64,000 bases of DNA from Ciona savignyi (lineage: Eukaryota; Chordata; Ascidiacea; Phlebobranchia; Cionidae). Both the position numbers and the translations under genes were made by a program. Under the pieces are notes generated by a model. That model had not been told where the DNA came from, did not search any database, and saw only the letters and a program-made list of their open reading frames with translations. The stretch's first letter is position 1; each line of letters opens with the position of its first letter. Positions 36,057-48,610 of the stretch are shown here, piece after piece. The stretch spans positions 151,540-215,539 of the forward strand of contig CH000960.1 of the NCBI GenBank assembly GCA_000149265.1, read 5' to 3'.

Positions 36057-37109
36057 GATTGTTTGTTTAAATTATACAAATATTAAACCTAACCTGCAAT
36101 GCAATGTTTCATAATATGGATTAAAACACACACTTCGTCTTTTAAAACGCAGGGCATACCTATCACCATCTCTTAGTAAGTAGCTGCCATCATTATAATG
36201 CATCTAATATAGACATCATACGCGTAAGCACGCGGATATTAATGGGAAAGCTAAAGACGAACTCTCAATCACCTTAATTTTCGAGTTAAGTTTTCAACCC
36301 ATGATGGGCACGTCACAAAAGATCGTTTGAATATAGAAATCTTTATACGAATCGGTTGAGCTAACTCTTTGTTTACACGAACATTCTATATCGGGGAGAT
36401 TTTATTATTATTTTGTCCCACAAAGATCATTTTTTCAATAGAATCGGTTCATCAATCGGTCGCGTTGACCATTCGGCAACACAAACATTGGATTTCGGGG
36501 AAGTATGACGTCACCAAACATATACAGTGATCTCTCTCCAGTATAGTTGGGTCATGCAACTTATGGTGAAACCCCACCAACTCTTTTTTGTTCGCATTGA
36601 AAATTATTATCGATTTGTGTTGTGTTTCGGCTGAAAATAATGCAGTTATTTTCATTATATTTCAACATTTTTGGTGGAAAGGAATCGCACCAAATAACCA
36701 GACTAACTGGTCAGACGATATCTGATTGAAAAAACAGACGTTACACACTTTGCATAAAATATACCAAGGGTGATGAGGTAGCCAGGGAACCCGATCGTTT
36801 CTGCATGCAGAATAATATATCGGGCACTCAACATGGGTTTTAACATAGTGGTGGTTCACACGTGATTGACACTTTCTTGTAAATATAGGGTTTTGGACTA
36901 AGACCACCAACTTACGGTAAACGCAGCAATTCGAAAGCAAATAAAAAGAAATTGTATTTCCGTAAATCACTATAACGCTCCAATATGATTGTTCCACACC
37001 AATTCCCGCCTAAACCATAAAAAACAAAATAATATTATGAGTTTTCTATTCAGTTTATTTTGAAACGGAAGCGAAAACCAGCAGCTTTCCTGACCTCTCT
37101 GTGACGTGT

Positions 37110-37155
37110 TATTGGACCAATTGTTCCACGGTGTTGCTCGTATTTATAAACAAGA
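37110..37155 (+). promoter_or_regulatory. Candidate CCAAT-TATA core promoter
   Basis: ATTGGACCAAT (37111-37121) is followed about 25 bp later by TATAAA (37145-37150). The arrangement is conserved at 60651-60690 in module D. No gene downstream on this strand was recognised, so the role is uncertain. Confidence 0.22.
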
Positions 37156-37429
37156 CCTTCTGTGACGCGACACTCATTGTACTAAGCCCGAACCCGGGTT
37201 ATATTTAGACACAGTTTAGCTGGAATTGAGTTAAATGTGCAAATCACTTCTCCTGCTACAAGGTGGGCCATCGTTTGTTGGTATAGCATCATAGGGGCCA
37301 ACCCACTAAACCGACTATAGGTTTAACAGCCGCGTCTGTATGTTTGGTCATTTGTTATTGTATTTTTAGCGAGTGTTTTTAATTATTGTTTTTAATAGAG
37401 CAAAATCAAATAGAACTAATTTCGCTGTA

Positions 37430-37550
37430 TGTAAACAATTTATTGCCAAGCCAACACAAAGACAAGCTGGGCTCGATACTAACACAGTGTTGTATCTAAG
37501 TCTTCATATGCATCGGTCGCGTTAACCATTCGGCCACACGACCATGTAAA
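37430..37550 (-). repeat. tRNA-like (Ser/Leu-type) SINE head
   Basis: On the minus strand TGGCCGAATGG (37536-37526) fits a tRNA A box, and GTATCGAGCCC (37479-37469) fits a B box about 55 bp on, as in long-variable-arm tRNAs. The surrounding sequence does not fold into a complete tRNA, so I call it a SINE. Confidence 0.5.
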
Positions 37551-37759
37551 CAAAATGATCTGGTCGGCTGTAGCTCGTATAGTGCCACCACGTGGTTGAA
37601 TTTGCACATGGATAAGACCGAAGGCGGAAATCGGTTGAAACCAGTGGAATAATGGGATCGATGAAACGTAATAATGGGAGGTGAAACGTAGTGATGTCTT
37701 CTATTGTAGCATCACACTGCAATACGCTCCGACATCCCGACGCCGGGCACATGGTGAGT

Positions 37760-38795
37760 ATAAACGTCACATCCTGGCAGTGAACACTATGACGTCATCG
37801 GATGACGTAACGATCTAGGTCACACGAAGGTAAGTGTCCTAACCCCAGCAAGGGTGCAAAGCTGGGATGAATCAGTGTGAACAACAACCCCGGACACATC
37901 GGGCTGAATCGTGGTTCAGACACATAACATGGAGATCATAAATCAATTGTTTGTTGGGGAGTCCGGTTACCGGGGAATCCCCTACAACGTGCTTGGAAGC
38001 ACAATTGTGGAGTTTCAGGGCAGACTGTGTGGAGTTGATGGATTGCTGGGGATAAATAGCACCACCTGGTGGGCCGATGGACGACAGACTTTGTTGGTTT
38101 TACGTCATATTAACTCGGAAAGCTCATTATGAGCTCACAATCGACATTTATTTATTTAAATCCCCCCCACGGCCATCGACCCCCCCCCCTACAATGAACC
38201 CCCCTACCATCGAACCCCCTACCATCGAACCCCCTACCATCGACCCTCCCCCGTAAAAGTCGTAAAGCGTAACTTGACAAACAAGCAAACGACCGACATC
38301 CGAACAGCGCGAGTAATAAATCGGGCGAGATATGTAAATTGGACGAGTGGGGACGACAGGTTGAACCACGTTGACATATTTGTGGTTTTAACTTCCCGCT
38401 CCTACAAGGTTAATCACCACTACATAACAACTCCATGGCGGTGTATTAGCCACGCGTTCCAAGCTACTTCTTTGCCATGGAATATTAAATAAACGTCCAA
38501 ACAGAGGTTCGTCATTTTTTCTTCTGTTTCAATTTGATTTGTTCGAATAAATGTTTTACACTTCTTTGATGACGTCATTTGCTGGGAATATTCCTTTATG
38601 ATAGGGAGGCAACAAAACTAAGAGATTTTTAATATTTGATGATTGGAGTAACAGGGCTGACTTATGTTGGGTTATTTTCATAAACATAACTGGAGTAACG
38701 AAGTCTTCCTTATCGGTTCCCTGTGTTACCATGTACCCGCCCCATCAAATGCAGCACCAGCAACCAGCTCATTAAGTTTCACTTCCACAGCTTAA
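37760..38795. repeat. 1-kb direct repeat, left copy (DR1)
   Basis: Begins at 'ataaacgtcac' and ends at 'ccacagcttaa'. It is matched over its full length by 44538-45534. The two differ mainly in a C-rich stretch (38158-38255) and scattered bases. It contains an open stretch from ATGGAGATCATAAATCAATT that remains similar in both copies but was not recognised. Together with DR2 it flanks the LINE. Confidence 0.9.
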
Positions 38796-39175
38796 CTAGC
38801 AGTGTTGCCACACTCTCTCTTTTTTCGTAGATTAAATTATTTTTCGGCAACACTAATAATTTAAAAAGCGCCACTTAATTATTACCCCCGCACTCTAGGC
38901 CCTAACTCCACAGCTTCATACCGCGAAGCTCTATCAAATTTTTTTGCACAACAGCGCCATCTCTTGTCCATTAAAAAAATTTTCACTCACCTTTTCACAC
39001 TGCTCCACCTGACGGACACAATATTTTCAATCATTCACCACAATCTACGCGGTCGTTTCTTGCTTCTATCTGCAATAAAAATATAGTAATTAACATTCAA
39101 TCACTTTAATCACAAAATAATAATAGTATAATCATATAAATTAATATTACACACGGAAAACATCAAGAAAAGAAT

Positions 39176-40556
39176 ATGGAAACTGTACCGGAATTGGAAA
39201 TTATAATGGGATGATCAATTTTAATTAAACTATCTGGACAAGTTGAACTAATTAGCGTGTCCACCACCTTCATGGAATTTTTTTCGGAAGGTGCGGCTCT
39301 TCATTATTACGGAAACTTAATTGAGGGAGTAATCACCGAAAGTTATAAAGAATCTGAATTCTTGGTAACATTTAAACTACAGGACGAAAACAACCCTCCT
39401 GACATAACGGAAATAATAACTCACATTAATAGTCAAAATCTAACGTTCACTGGCCCTAATGGGTCTATTATGACGGTCGAAGCAAAGTTGCCATCCCCAC
39501 CTCTAGAAATCGTGACAATTTATCCCGTTCCCTGTCTAGTAACAGAACAGAGACTAAGACAGCTGGTTAATAAATATAAGTGGGGAAAAGTCCACTCCTT
39601 CTACTTTGGTTTCCACCGAAATTTCCCACACATCAAGAACGGGTGGTTGACGATTAAAATGTTCGATGTTAATTTTAACAACATCCCAAAGGTCATAAAG
39701 GTGGGGGGAAGATGGGTCACCGTAACTAGACCTGGTGAATCCCATCTTCCCCCTCTGCAGATACTGTTAGGAGCGGGGTCATGCACAACAAAAGTGCCCC
39801 AAAAAAGGCTACTGTGGAAACTGTAATACCTACGGCCACCTTACACGAAGATTTCGCTCCAACTTTCAACCTCAAAACACAATCGCAACAGGACCACGAG
39901 CTGCTCAACCAACAATTTTGGATCAAGGAGTAACTCAATATCGAACTCCCCCATCAACTCTCGGTGAATGGATTAAACCCAAATTAACAGCTAAGCCTCA
40001 AAACCAGAGCATCGACGCCTCACTGAAAATTGGAAACAAATTTAGTATATTATCCGACAAAAATCTGGAGGAAGAAACGAACAGCAGCGAACAGGGCACC
40101 ACCATTATAACCCGTGGACCACAAATACAACTGCCCCAACGTTCACCCAAGTCAAAGAAAAGAAACTCAAAATCAAACAACTCAACCCCAAAAATGACTC
40201 ACCCACTTACAGCCATAGAAGAAGATCAATCGCAGTCAAACGATCCCAAAAGTGTCACATCACCATCCCCATCGATTAGCCAAGTCTCATCCTTTTCATT
40301 TCCTGTTTCAAATACTGAGGAGACACCAAACACGAACCAAGCAGTGGATGTAATAAGAAATCTCTTTAGCCCTGTTACATCCTCGGAACCATCCAACGAA
40401 AACTCACCAACCTCCGCCATCTCCATAATTCGACAAGCACACAAAATTCACGTTCTCGGTCATGACCCTCCCAACATACAACGATCTGTCCAGCATCTGA
40501 AATTAAATTTTGAACCCCATTCTCCAAGCAAGAGAAGAAGAACAGAAGATCAATGA
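39176..40556 (+). pseudogene. LINE ORF1 (RNA-binding, zinc-knuckle protein)
   Basis: The likely start is ATG at 39176, in frame with the long open stretch. An in-frame TGA at 39212 interrupts it, so the open part runs from about 39257 to 39826. An RRM-like stretch (TEQRLRQLVNKYKWGKVHSF) is followed by a zinc knuckle (CGNCNTYGHLTRRF, the last cysteine replaced) after a frameshift near 39790. The second half (to 40556) is a polar, low-complexity tail rich in S, P, N and Q. ORF1 proteins of Tx1/L1-group LINEs have this order and bind the element RNA. ORF2 begins 75 bp downstream. Confidence 0.75.
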
Positions 40557-40631
40557 AATAACTCTCTAGTGTAAATATACACCAACGAACATTTAAATCC
40601 ATTATAAATTCGAATCTATCACATAATCCTA

Positions 40632-43600
40632 ATGGATGGAACAACGAACAAATTTAATAATATAACAAATTATCCAGTCAAAATTGCAACATTAAACATC
40701 AATGGCATTAGAAATAAATTAACTCACCTGTATAATTACATCAACCAACACAACATCGATATAATTTGCCTACAAGAAACGCACCGCGTAGACTCCAAAA
40801 CCATTACAAAGCTCCAATCACAATTCCATTATACCGTCCTTCTTAACACCGTTACTTCTGATGATCCCAAACACCGTTGTTCTCATGGTACAGCATTTTT
40901 CCTGAAAAACCATATTTCAAATAATTTTAAATCTAGTCATACTGTTCTTATTAATAATATGGTGCATAAATTCACATTATATAATAATAATATAGAACTA
41001 AATATTATAAATGTATATTTACCTTGTGGATCTAGAAACCGACGAGCGAACTTTATTAATATCATTGGAGACAACATCTTTCCCGGTACCTGGTCAAAAT
41101 ACGTTATTCTAGGAGATTTTAATATGATCACCGACGCTCTTGACGTGAAACAGGGTTTCGATAAAAAATCGCACATAGATCGACGATGTTTCCTCTCCCT
41201 AGAAAAAGAGAAATATATTAATGATGCTTTTCGATGTCTAAATAAATTTGAAATCTGTTACTCCCGCATTACGCCTACCTCATCATCTCGTATTGATCGT
41301 ATATACATTAGCAAAGACCTTAATAAACTCGCAAACCGTTACCATCACGTTAAAAATTTCTTTTCCGATCATAATAATTGCCCAATTCAAATTCAAAACG
41401 TTGGGGACCATCCTTTTATAAAATTAATAACTCCATCTTAGATAATATAGACGTTACCGATAATATGTTTATTTCTTGGCAAAATTGGAGACTAGAAAAA
41501 TTTAAATACTCAAATATACTAAATTGGTGGGATAACGGAAAATTACTTTTAAAAAATATTGCGATAAATTTTTCGGAAGGGAAATCGAAAATCGAAAGAA
41601 TTAATTACGAAAACGCTATCCAACATTTATTAAATCTCCAACGCCAAACAGAGACAACCACCCGAAATAAAAATATAGATATAATCCAAAATAATATTAA
41701 TATATACGAAAATAAAATAAATAAAGGAGCACTAATTCGTTCAAAAGTTGGGCATCATGATAACGATGAGGTCTTAACTAAAGATTTTTTTCATATGAAC
41801 GAAATCGTCAAAAGAAGGACACGATATTTAAAGTTTATAATAGCCATGGTAACATAACTAAAAATAATGTAGATACAATAAAAGCCGTCGAAAAATTTTA
41901 TACAGATCTTTGGGGTGTTACGCCGTCCACTATTTCACCAGATGATTATTTAAATAACCTTTTGCCTATAGATTGTGATGACGATATAAAAACCTTAAAT
42001 AAACCTATAACTATTACGGAAATTGAAAATGCGATAAATGAAATGAATGAACAAGGCTCACCTGGCTCCGATGGACTCACTTACGTCGTGTACAAAAAAC
42101 TCCTCCCTGTAATAAAATACGATTTAGAAGAGATCTTTAATAATATATTCTTAAAAGGTTCCTTAACACCCACTATGAAAATTGTAAAGTTAATACATAA
42201 AAAGGCGATAAAATAGATTTAAAAAATTGGCGTCCTATATCTTTATTAAACTGCGATTATAAAATATTAAGTAAAATTATATGTAACCGATTCGATATAA
42301 AAATCGATAAAATCATAAATAAAAATCAAAAATGTGGTCTAAAAGGGAGAACAATTTACAACGCAATATACAATATTCAAGCATCAATAGACTCAGCAAA
42401 GCATTTCAAAAAAGATTTAACTGTAATCGCCATAGATTTTGAAAAGGCATTTGATAGAACTAGTATTTCCTTTATTATAAAAGTATGTGAAAAATTAAAT
42501 TTACCCCAGGTCCTGATTAAATGGATGAACATAATATATAATAACATCTATAGTAAAATTGAAATAAACGGCACATTCACGCAAAATATATCAATTAAAC
42601 GTGGGATCCGCCAAGGGTGCCCTCTGAGCATGATCCTATTTTTAATAAGCCTCGAACCACTCACCCGAAAATTAATTAATAATTCAAATATTATCGGTTA
42701 TCGCTTAAATAATATCGAAATTAAAACTGAACAGTACGCCGATGACCTTACAATTTTTTCCAGTAACTCATCCTCTATTAAAGAAATATTTAACGAACTC
42801 CATATATATGAATTAATATCCGATCAAAAATTAAATTTACACAAAACCCAAGTTATTAGTAACGATATATTAAGCATTAATCAAATTAGAAATCTTTACC
42901 CTAATATATCTATTGTCAAAACCGTTAAAATTCGCGGTATTTTCTTCGATCTCGAAAATGACTGCGGAGACATGAATTGGGAACGATATATAACTAAAAT
43001 AAATAACGTAATGAATATTAATAAACGACGTCAACTCACCTTCAACGGAAAAAAAGTGATCATCAATGCGTTAATTTTGCCCCTTCTAAATTCTCTTGGT
43101 GACTCCATCGTACCCAATAAAGCCAATCTTCATAAAATAAACTCTGAAATTTATAAATTTATTTGGTATCCGTTAAAATTTGAGTTTATGAGACGCACCA
43201 AACTAATTGCTAATTATAAAAACGGGGGTCTTCAATTCCCAGATATAAAAACCAAACTAGACGCACTTTTATCCACCCGCATTTATAAATTAATTAATCT
43301 CACGCAAATTCAAGAAATCTGGCAGGAATGGGCCCGTTTCAATCTTGGTTCGACCATGAAATTAATCAATAAAACTCTTTACAGTAATAGTCTACCCAAC
43401 ACCATCTATCCCAACCCCGTTTATCAATCGATTCGACATAATTTTTATAAACTCAAAAGATATAACTATAATTGGAGTACTGGGAAAACTAAAGATCTAT
43501 ACGATGAATTAATTAAAGAAATTGCCACCCCAACTATAATAATTAGTAACGATAAAGTAATTCCTTGGTCAAATATAACGCTTACATCGAAAAGCATCCG

Positions 43601-44132
43601 ACCCTTTTTTACCAACACCGAACGTGACTTCTCCTATAAATTAGCGCTTAATATCCTCCCTCATGGCGATTGGTACAAAAACAGAAATATCTCAAATAAC
43701 TATGGTAATAAAATCTTTATTCGTAATTGTAAATTTTGTAAATGCGTCAATGATAATTGGACACATATACTTACTTCTTGCCCCATAATAAATACAATAA
43801 TTAATCAAGTATTTAATTACGCAAACGAGATCTCGCTGAAAACGTACAATGTTAATACGGAATTAATCTTATATAACAAAGGGCAACGTAAATCAAAAGA
43901 GGAATTACTCATAATTAAATTGATAGCGCTAGCCAAATACGCAATAATATTGGAAAAACGCAAATTAGATATTAATAACTCATATCTCTGGCATAATAAT
44001 AAATTTATACGAAAAACTTTATGGATTGTAAAAACCAAATTTAAATTATTTATACGTCAATTACTTGCAAAATATGATATCGATTATATATACGAGAAAT
44101 TCTATTTAAAACTGCAGTTCACACCATATTAA
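40632..44132 (+). pseudogene. LINE ORF2: endonuclease + reverse transcriptase
   Basis: Starts at ATG 40632. The APE endonuclease spans 40632 to about 41410: IATLNINGIRNK, IICLQETH, ILGDFNMI, SRIDRIYI and the catalytic SDHN. The reverse transcriptase spans about 42040-42960: SPGSDGLTY, AIDFEKAFD (first catalytic Asp), RQGCPLSMILF and QYADDLTIF (catalytic Asp pair). After it come the KNGGLQFPDI motif and a C-terminal C-x2-C-x6-H-x5-C-type zinc motif (CKFCKCVNDNWTHILTSC), ending at 44132. The frame changes near 41417, near 41850 and near 42212. All catalytic residues are still present, which suggests a recent loss. It nicks target DNA and reverse-transcribes the element RNA (target-primed). Confidence 0.85.
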
Positions 44133-44537
44133 TACTGTCTCACTATTTTTCTATCTTAATTATATCTCGTAATATTATGTTTCTCTTTTTTATGGGCTTA
44201 AAGTAGATAAGGACATATAACGTAAATATAATTAGAAATCGACTAACTTCAAATTGTATTAGCAGGGTCTTCTGTTTTGGAATAATCCCATTTCCTTCCC
44301 CTTTTCAAGCACCGCAACCACATTTTCTTCCATCTTAAAGAACCACAACCGCAAAACTTCAGACCATCTTGTTCCATTTGAACCTGAAATTCATATAATT
44401 ATTAATTCATATTAGACGCATATGTAACAATATTGTGTATACAGGGTTTAACCTTGTTTGTTGTGTAATCAATGTATATATTTGTAATTTATTATGTACG
44501 GCCGGAAATCCGGTGAACGTGTAACTTTAGTCGCCCA

Positions 44538-45534
44538 ATAAACGTCACAACCTGGCAGCGAACACTGTGACGTCATCGGATGACGTAACGATCTACGTCA
44601 CACGAAGGTTGGGGTTCGAACCCCAGCAAGGATGCAAAGCAGGGATGAATAAGTGTGAACAACAACCCCGGACACATCGGGCTGAATCGTGGTTCAGACG
44701 CATAACATGGAGATCATAAATCAATTGTTTGTTGGGGAGTCTGGTTACTGGGGAATCCCCTACAACGTGCTTGGAAGCACAATTGTGAAGTTTCAGGGCA
44801 GACTGTGTGGAGTTGATGGATTGCTGGGGATAAATAGCACCCCCTGGTGAGCTGATGGACGACAGACTTTGTTGGTTTTACGTCATATTAACTCGGGAAG
44901 CTCATTATGAGCTCACAATCGCCATTTATTATTTTAAATCAAACCCTCCACCATCGACCCCCCCCAACCACCCGCCATCGACCCCATCTTAATCGCTGTC
45001 GTAAAGCGTAACTTGACAAACAAGCAAACAACCGACATCCGAACAGTCGAGTAATAAATCGGGCGAGATATGTAAATTGGACGAGTGGGGACGACAGGTT
45101 GAACCAGGTTGACATATTTGTGTTTTTAACTTCCCGCTCCTACAAGGTTAATCACCACTACATAACAACTCCATGGCGGTGTATTAGCCACGCGTTCCAA
45201 GCTACTTCTTTGCCATGGAATATTAAATAAACAACATGTCCAAACAAGGTTCGTCATTTCTTCCGTTTCAATTTGATTTGGTTGAATAAATGTTTTACAT
45301 TTCTTTGATTGACGTCATTCGCTGGGAATATTCCTTTATGATAGGGAGGCAACAAAACTAAGATATTTTAATATTTGATGGTTGGAGTAACAGGGCTGAC
45401 TTATGTTGGGTTATTTTCATAAACATAACTGGAGTAACGAAGTCTTCCTTATCGGTTCCCTGTGTTACCATGTACCCGCCCCATCAAATGCAGCACCAGC
45501 AACCAGCTCATTAAGTTTCACTTCCACAGCTTAA
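44538..45534. repeat. 1-kb direct repeat, right copy (DR2)
   Basis: Matches 37760-38795. At 44605-44625 it keeps a clear T-arm/B-box-like GGGGTTCGAACCCC, which is degraded in the left copy. Confidence 0.9.
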
Positions 45535-45769
45535 AGAACAGCTTCAACAATTCGTTGTGATTTCTACGGACTTCTCTTATCAGCCGCGAGATTACACGGG
45601 GACTGTCGTTGTGATCCCAACCACAAATCTAAATCCTTTTAATCAGTGTTACCGCTGCAATAACAATCGAATTGTTTCAGAATAAAAACAGTCGAAACTG
45701 ACCGCAGGCGCGGACGGTTGGGAATAAATGATTGAAAAGTTGCTGCCATTTGCGCGTCTGCCATATATT
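45535..45769. other. Intergenic, nothing recognised
   Basis: Short spacer between DR2 and segmental duplication copy 2. Confidence 0.4.
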
Positions 45770-45984
45770 TACGTCTGCTTCCTGTTCGGGTTGAGGCAAG
45801 GGACAGAATTCTGTTGATTTTTCCGCCTTAATGCGCACGATAATGACGTCAATTACGATCTCTATGTCGGAATTCACTTCACATCCATCAAGTTTGTGAG
45901 AATTGCTCGGTTGGTTTGGCGCCTCCTATCGGACATGCACGGCTATCGGTGCATATCATACCCGGATGAAGCATTTGTATGATT

Positions 45985-46207
45985 CGACCGATTAGCTTGG
46001 CTGGGTATGTGGTGTCGTTTCAGCCGAAGCGTTGCAGATTCGAAATTGGTCTTTAGCTAATCGGATGTGTTTTTTGAAAAAGCACTTGGACATTGATTGA
46101 ACCCAGCGGATGCCATGGGTTCTATTAAATTAAAGAAACGAGTGTTTCACACGCAACATATATGTTGTTTACCGCTCTTGTAACCCAATACAGCAAAAGC
46201 TCCGGTA
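45985..46207 (+). repeat. tRNA-derived SINE with A and B boxes
   Basis: TAGCTTGGCTGG (45993-46004) fits the pol III A box and GATTCGAAATT (46037-46047) a B box, 44 bp apart. They are followed by the body seen in the lectin introns ('tgaacccagcgg', 'gggttctatt'). The 3' part runs into the assembly gap. The head is missing from duplication copy 1, where only the tail remains (20471-20570). Confidence 0.65.
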
Positions 46208-46463
46208 NNNNNNNNNNNNNNNNNNNNNNNNNNNNNNNNNNNNNNNNNNNNNNNNNNNNNNNNNNNNNNNNNNNNNNNNNNNNNNNNNNNNNNNNNNNNN
46301 NNNNNNNNNNNNNNNNNNNNNNNNNNNNNNNNNNNNNNNNNNNNNNNNNNNNNNNNNNNNNNNNNNNNNNNNNNNNNNNNNNNNNNNNNNNNNNNNNNNN
46401 NNNNNNNNNNNNNNNNNNNNNNNNNNNNNNNNNNNNNNNNNNNNNNNNNNNNNNNNNNNNNNN
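46208..46463. other. Assembly gap (N run)
   Basis: 256 N. It corresponds to about 20520-21060 in duplication copy 1, so either the gap size is nominal or copy 2 is shorter here. Confidence 0.99.
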
Positions 46464-46889
46464 GCTACATTCGGTACCGCAGTTAAGGAAGTCACCAGTA
46501 CAGGCTTCACTGCAAATACCTGTTTGTTTTTAAATGAGATATGTGGGCGGGAGACTCCATGAATCCAGTCTGGATGCGCAAGAAAGGCATCAGACCCTCC
46601 TTTCACGACACATTATGACTGATCTAATTATATCTGTTTCAGTCGTACTTTGCCCAAACCTGGCCTTTTAATCATCATATAAGCGCAAGATGTAGTTGTC
46701 TTGCATTGCGTTGCCGTAACTAAAACAAAATAATAAAAATGATTATCAAAAAGTACGTCAGTAAAACAAAATATAATTAAATAATACCTCTGTGAAAATG
46801 TTTGGCCAACATATATAACGTAATTCTCCGTGCACTACAGAAAACTCTTCAGCAACAATAGTTTCATTTCCATCATCCTACAACCGTTT

Positions 46890-47635
46890 GGTTCGCACTT
46901 AAACTTAAAATTTGCGAAGGTTTCAACGATATGGCACGCAACACGCAAAACAGGATGTGACGCACAACTTAAACAAGAAAATAAATAAAAACATAAAAAA
47001 CGCGTGACTATAATAATATTTTATTATCATTGTAGACAACACAGTGGTACTCTTCATGTACTCTGTGCTGTTCGAGAGAGGTTTTGGATTTTGCGAGGGC
47101 AAACATCAGTTCGTCGACTACTGCGTGACTGCCGAAGCTGCAAGTTCTGGAACGCACGGGTTGGGGAACAAATGATGGCATCCTTGCCTGTAGCTCGGGT
47201 GAGTGCTGGTAGCCCACCATTTACAGCAGTTGGGGTTGATTATATGGGACCCATGCTGACAAAACTTGGTAGAAGTTCGGTGAAACGATATGGCTGCATT
47301 TTCACGTGCATGACAACTAGAGCTAGTTCATATCGTAGTCGCTGAATCATTGGAGACGAGCGCCCTTCATTGGAGTTTTGGGAGAGTGACTAAGGAGTAT
47401 TTGCCACTCCTGCAACTCAGACAGAAGTGGCTGCGACCCACGAGTTACCGTGCTGTCGTAGACGTTGAGTTGGTCGTGGACGAGCTGAACATTGCACATA
47501 TGATAAAACTGGCCTTGTCAGGCGCGTACGTGTACGAAAGATGATGTCCACTATGGAGCGAGATGTACGCAAACTGTGTCTGCTGAGGCACATCCTTGAA
47601 CTGTTACCCAGTGTGCTCGTGGCCGCAAGGCTGTA
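46890..47635 (+). mobile_element. BEL/Pao integrase-region fragment, copy 2
   Basis: Duplicate of 21480-22246 with the same missing middle part, so the loss happened before the duplication. It is a broken fossil. Confidence 0.75.
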
Positions 47636-48610
47636 AATGGTATGCTTCGTTTAACCACTAGTTCTAGCCACGGATTTGCTACTGTGTTTTATTTTTTCGT
47701 ATAGACCTACTTGCCACCTAGGTTGTAACTGTGACGTTGGGTGTTTATTATAACCACATTCATGTCTATCTAGATTCTAGAAGCAAGTATGATGTTGATT
47801 TGCAAAGACAACGTCATCAAACGTCAGAGTATAACGTGTATTTCACTGTACAATCCGGTTTTTTATTGTTCTTGTGTGAGTGGGTACCAGTATATAGCGT
47901 TTTGTCACAGTAATAGTTTAAGGACGTTATAAATGCCCTTAAAGAACTTTTTGGCGCCACGCTAGTGTGCCCTATATAACTGCTAAAAAGTAACAAAACG
48001 ATATAAGAAATTATTAAACTGAATCTATGACTGTGTGTGTTTAAGATGATGAATAAACTCTAAGCTGAGACTTTGACTTAGATTTCGAACCCAAGATCAT
48101 TAGACAGAGGGCAACGTTTATATGTGGTATGAAGCGTCCAGTGAATCGAAGGATAACCTCGATCACAGCGCAGCTCGCTAGAACGTCAGGGGTAGCCTCA
48201 ACCTAACCCACGGCGACGACCAATAAGCTACCACAAAACTATAGCGAGCTCCACATATTTGTTGAGCTGATCAAGCCTTGTACGCAAACCCAACAATAGT
48301 TTCGATATATTACCAACTGCTATGGTTGATGTTGCAATAGGAATTACACGACAGACACGCAGGGTGTTTTTGTGTTAGAGACAATCACTGGTCAAATTAC
48401 GCTGAGCGGCTTTTTGACAACATAGGGTAGGGCATTGGTCCTGTTGAACATTTGCGATGCTATGCATATATTTTCTCTTTTAAAAAATAGATTCCTGGCG
48501 GTAAATAATGATTAAACACATTGAACTATCTATATGCATTTAAACTGTGATAAGAGCAATTTACGTAGTCAAACATTATTTCACCAATACATATGTTTAT
48601 TATTATGTAA
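47636..48610. other. Intergenic part of duplication copy 2
   Basis: Matches 22247-22985 except for a 240-bp stretch (47830-48069) that is absent in copy 1. That stretch is bordered by 'gag' on both sides. No gene is seen. Confidence 0.5.

Larger units (their letters stand above)
36057..37559. repeat. Lectin module C tail
   Basis: Matches 59586-61050 over about 1.4 kb. It lies upstream of LecC. It carries TGACGTCA at 36506, a CCAAT/TATA pair near 37116/37145 and a tRNA-like SINE at its right end. No gene. Confidence 0.65.
38796..44537 (+). mobile_element. Tx1/L1-like LINE, near full length
   Basis: Non-LTR retrotransposon with a 5' leader (38796-39175), ORF1, ORF2 and a 3' tail ending at 'cccaataaa'. 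ORF2 has an N-terminal APE-type endonuclease and a reverse transcriptase with the GCPLSMILF block typical of the L1/Tx1 group. Some Tx1-group LINEs are known to insert at specific targets. It is slightly decayed, with one stop and one frameshift in ORF1 and three frameshifts in ORF2. It is flanked exactly by the two 1-kb direct repeats. Confidence 0.88.

Noticed and set aside
39554-40644. Minus-strand frames over the LINE ORF1 region
   Set aside because: Shadows of ORF1, which is supported on the + strand by its zinc knuckle and RRM-like region.
37760-45534. Calling the 1-kb direct repeats LTRs of a retrotransposon
   Set aside because: The ends are not TG...CA, and the interior is a LINE with an APE endonuclease, which does not use LTRs. 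Kept as an open question in the findings.
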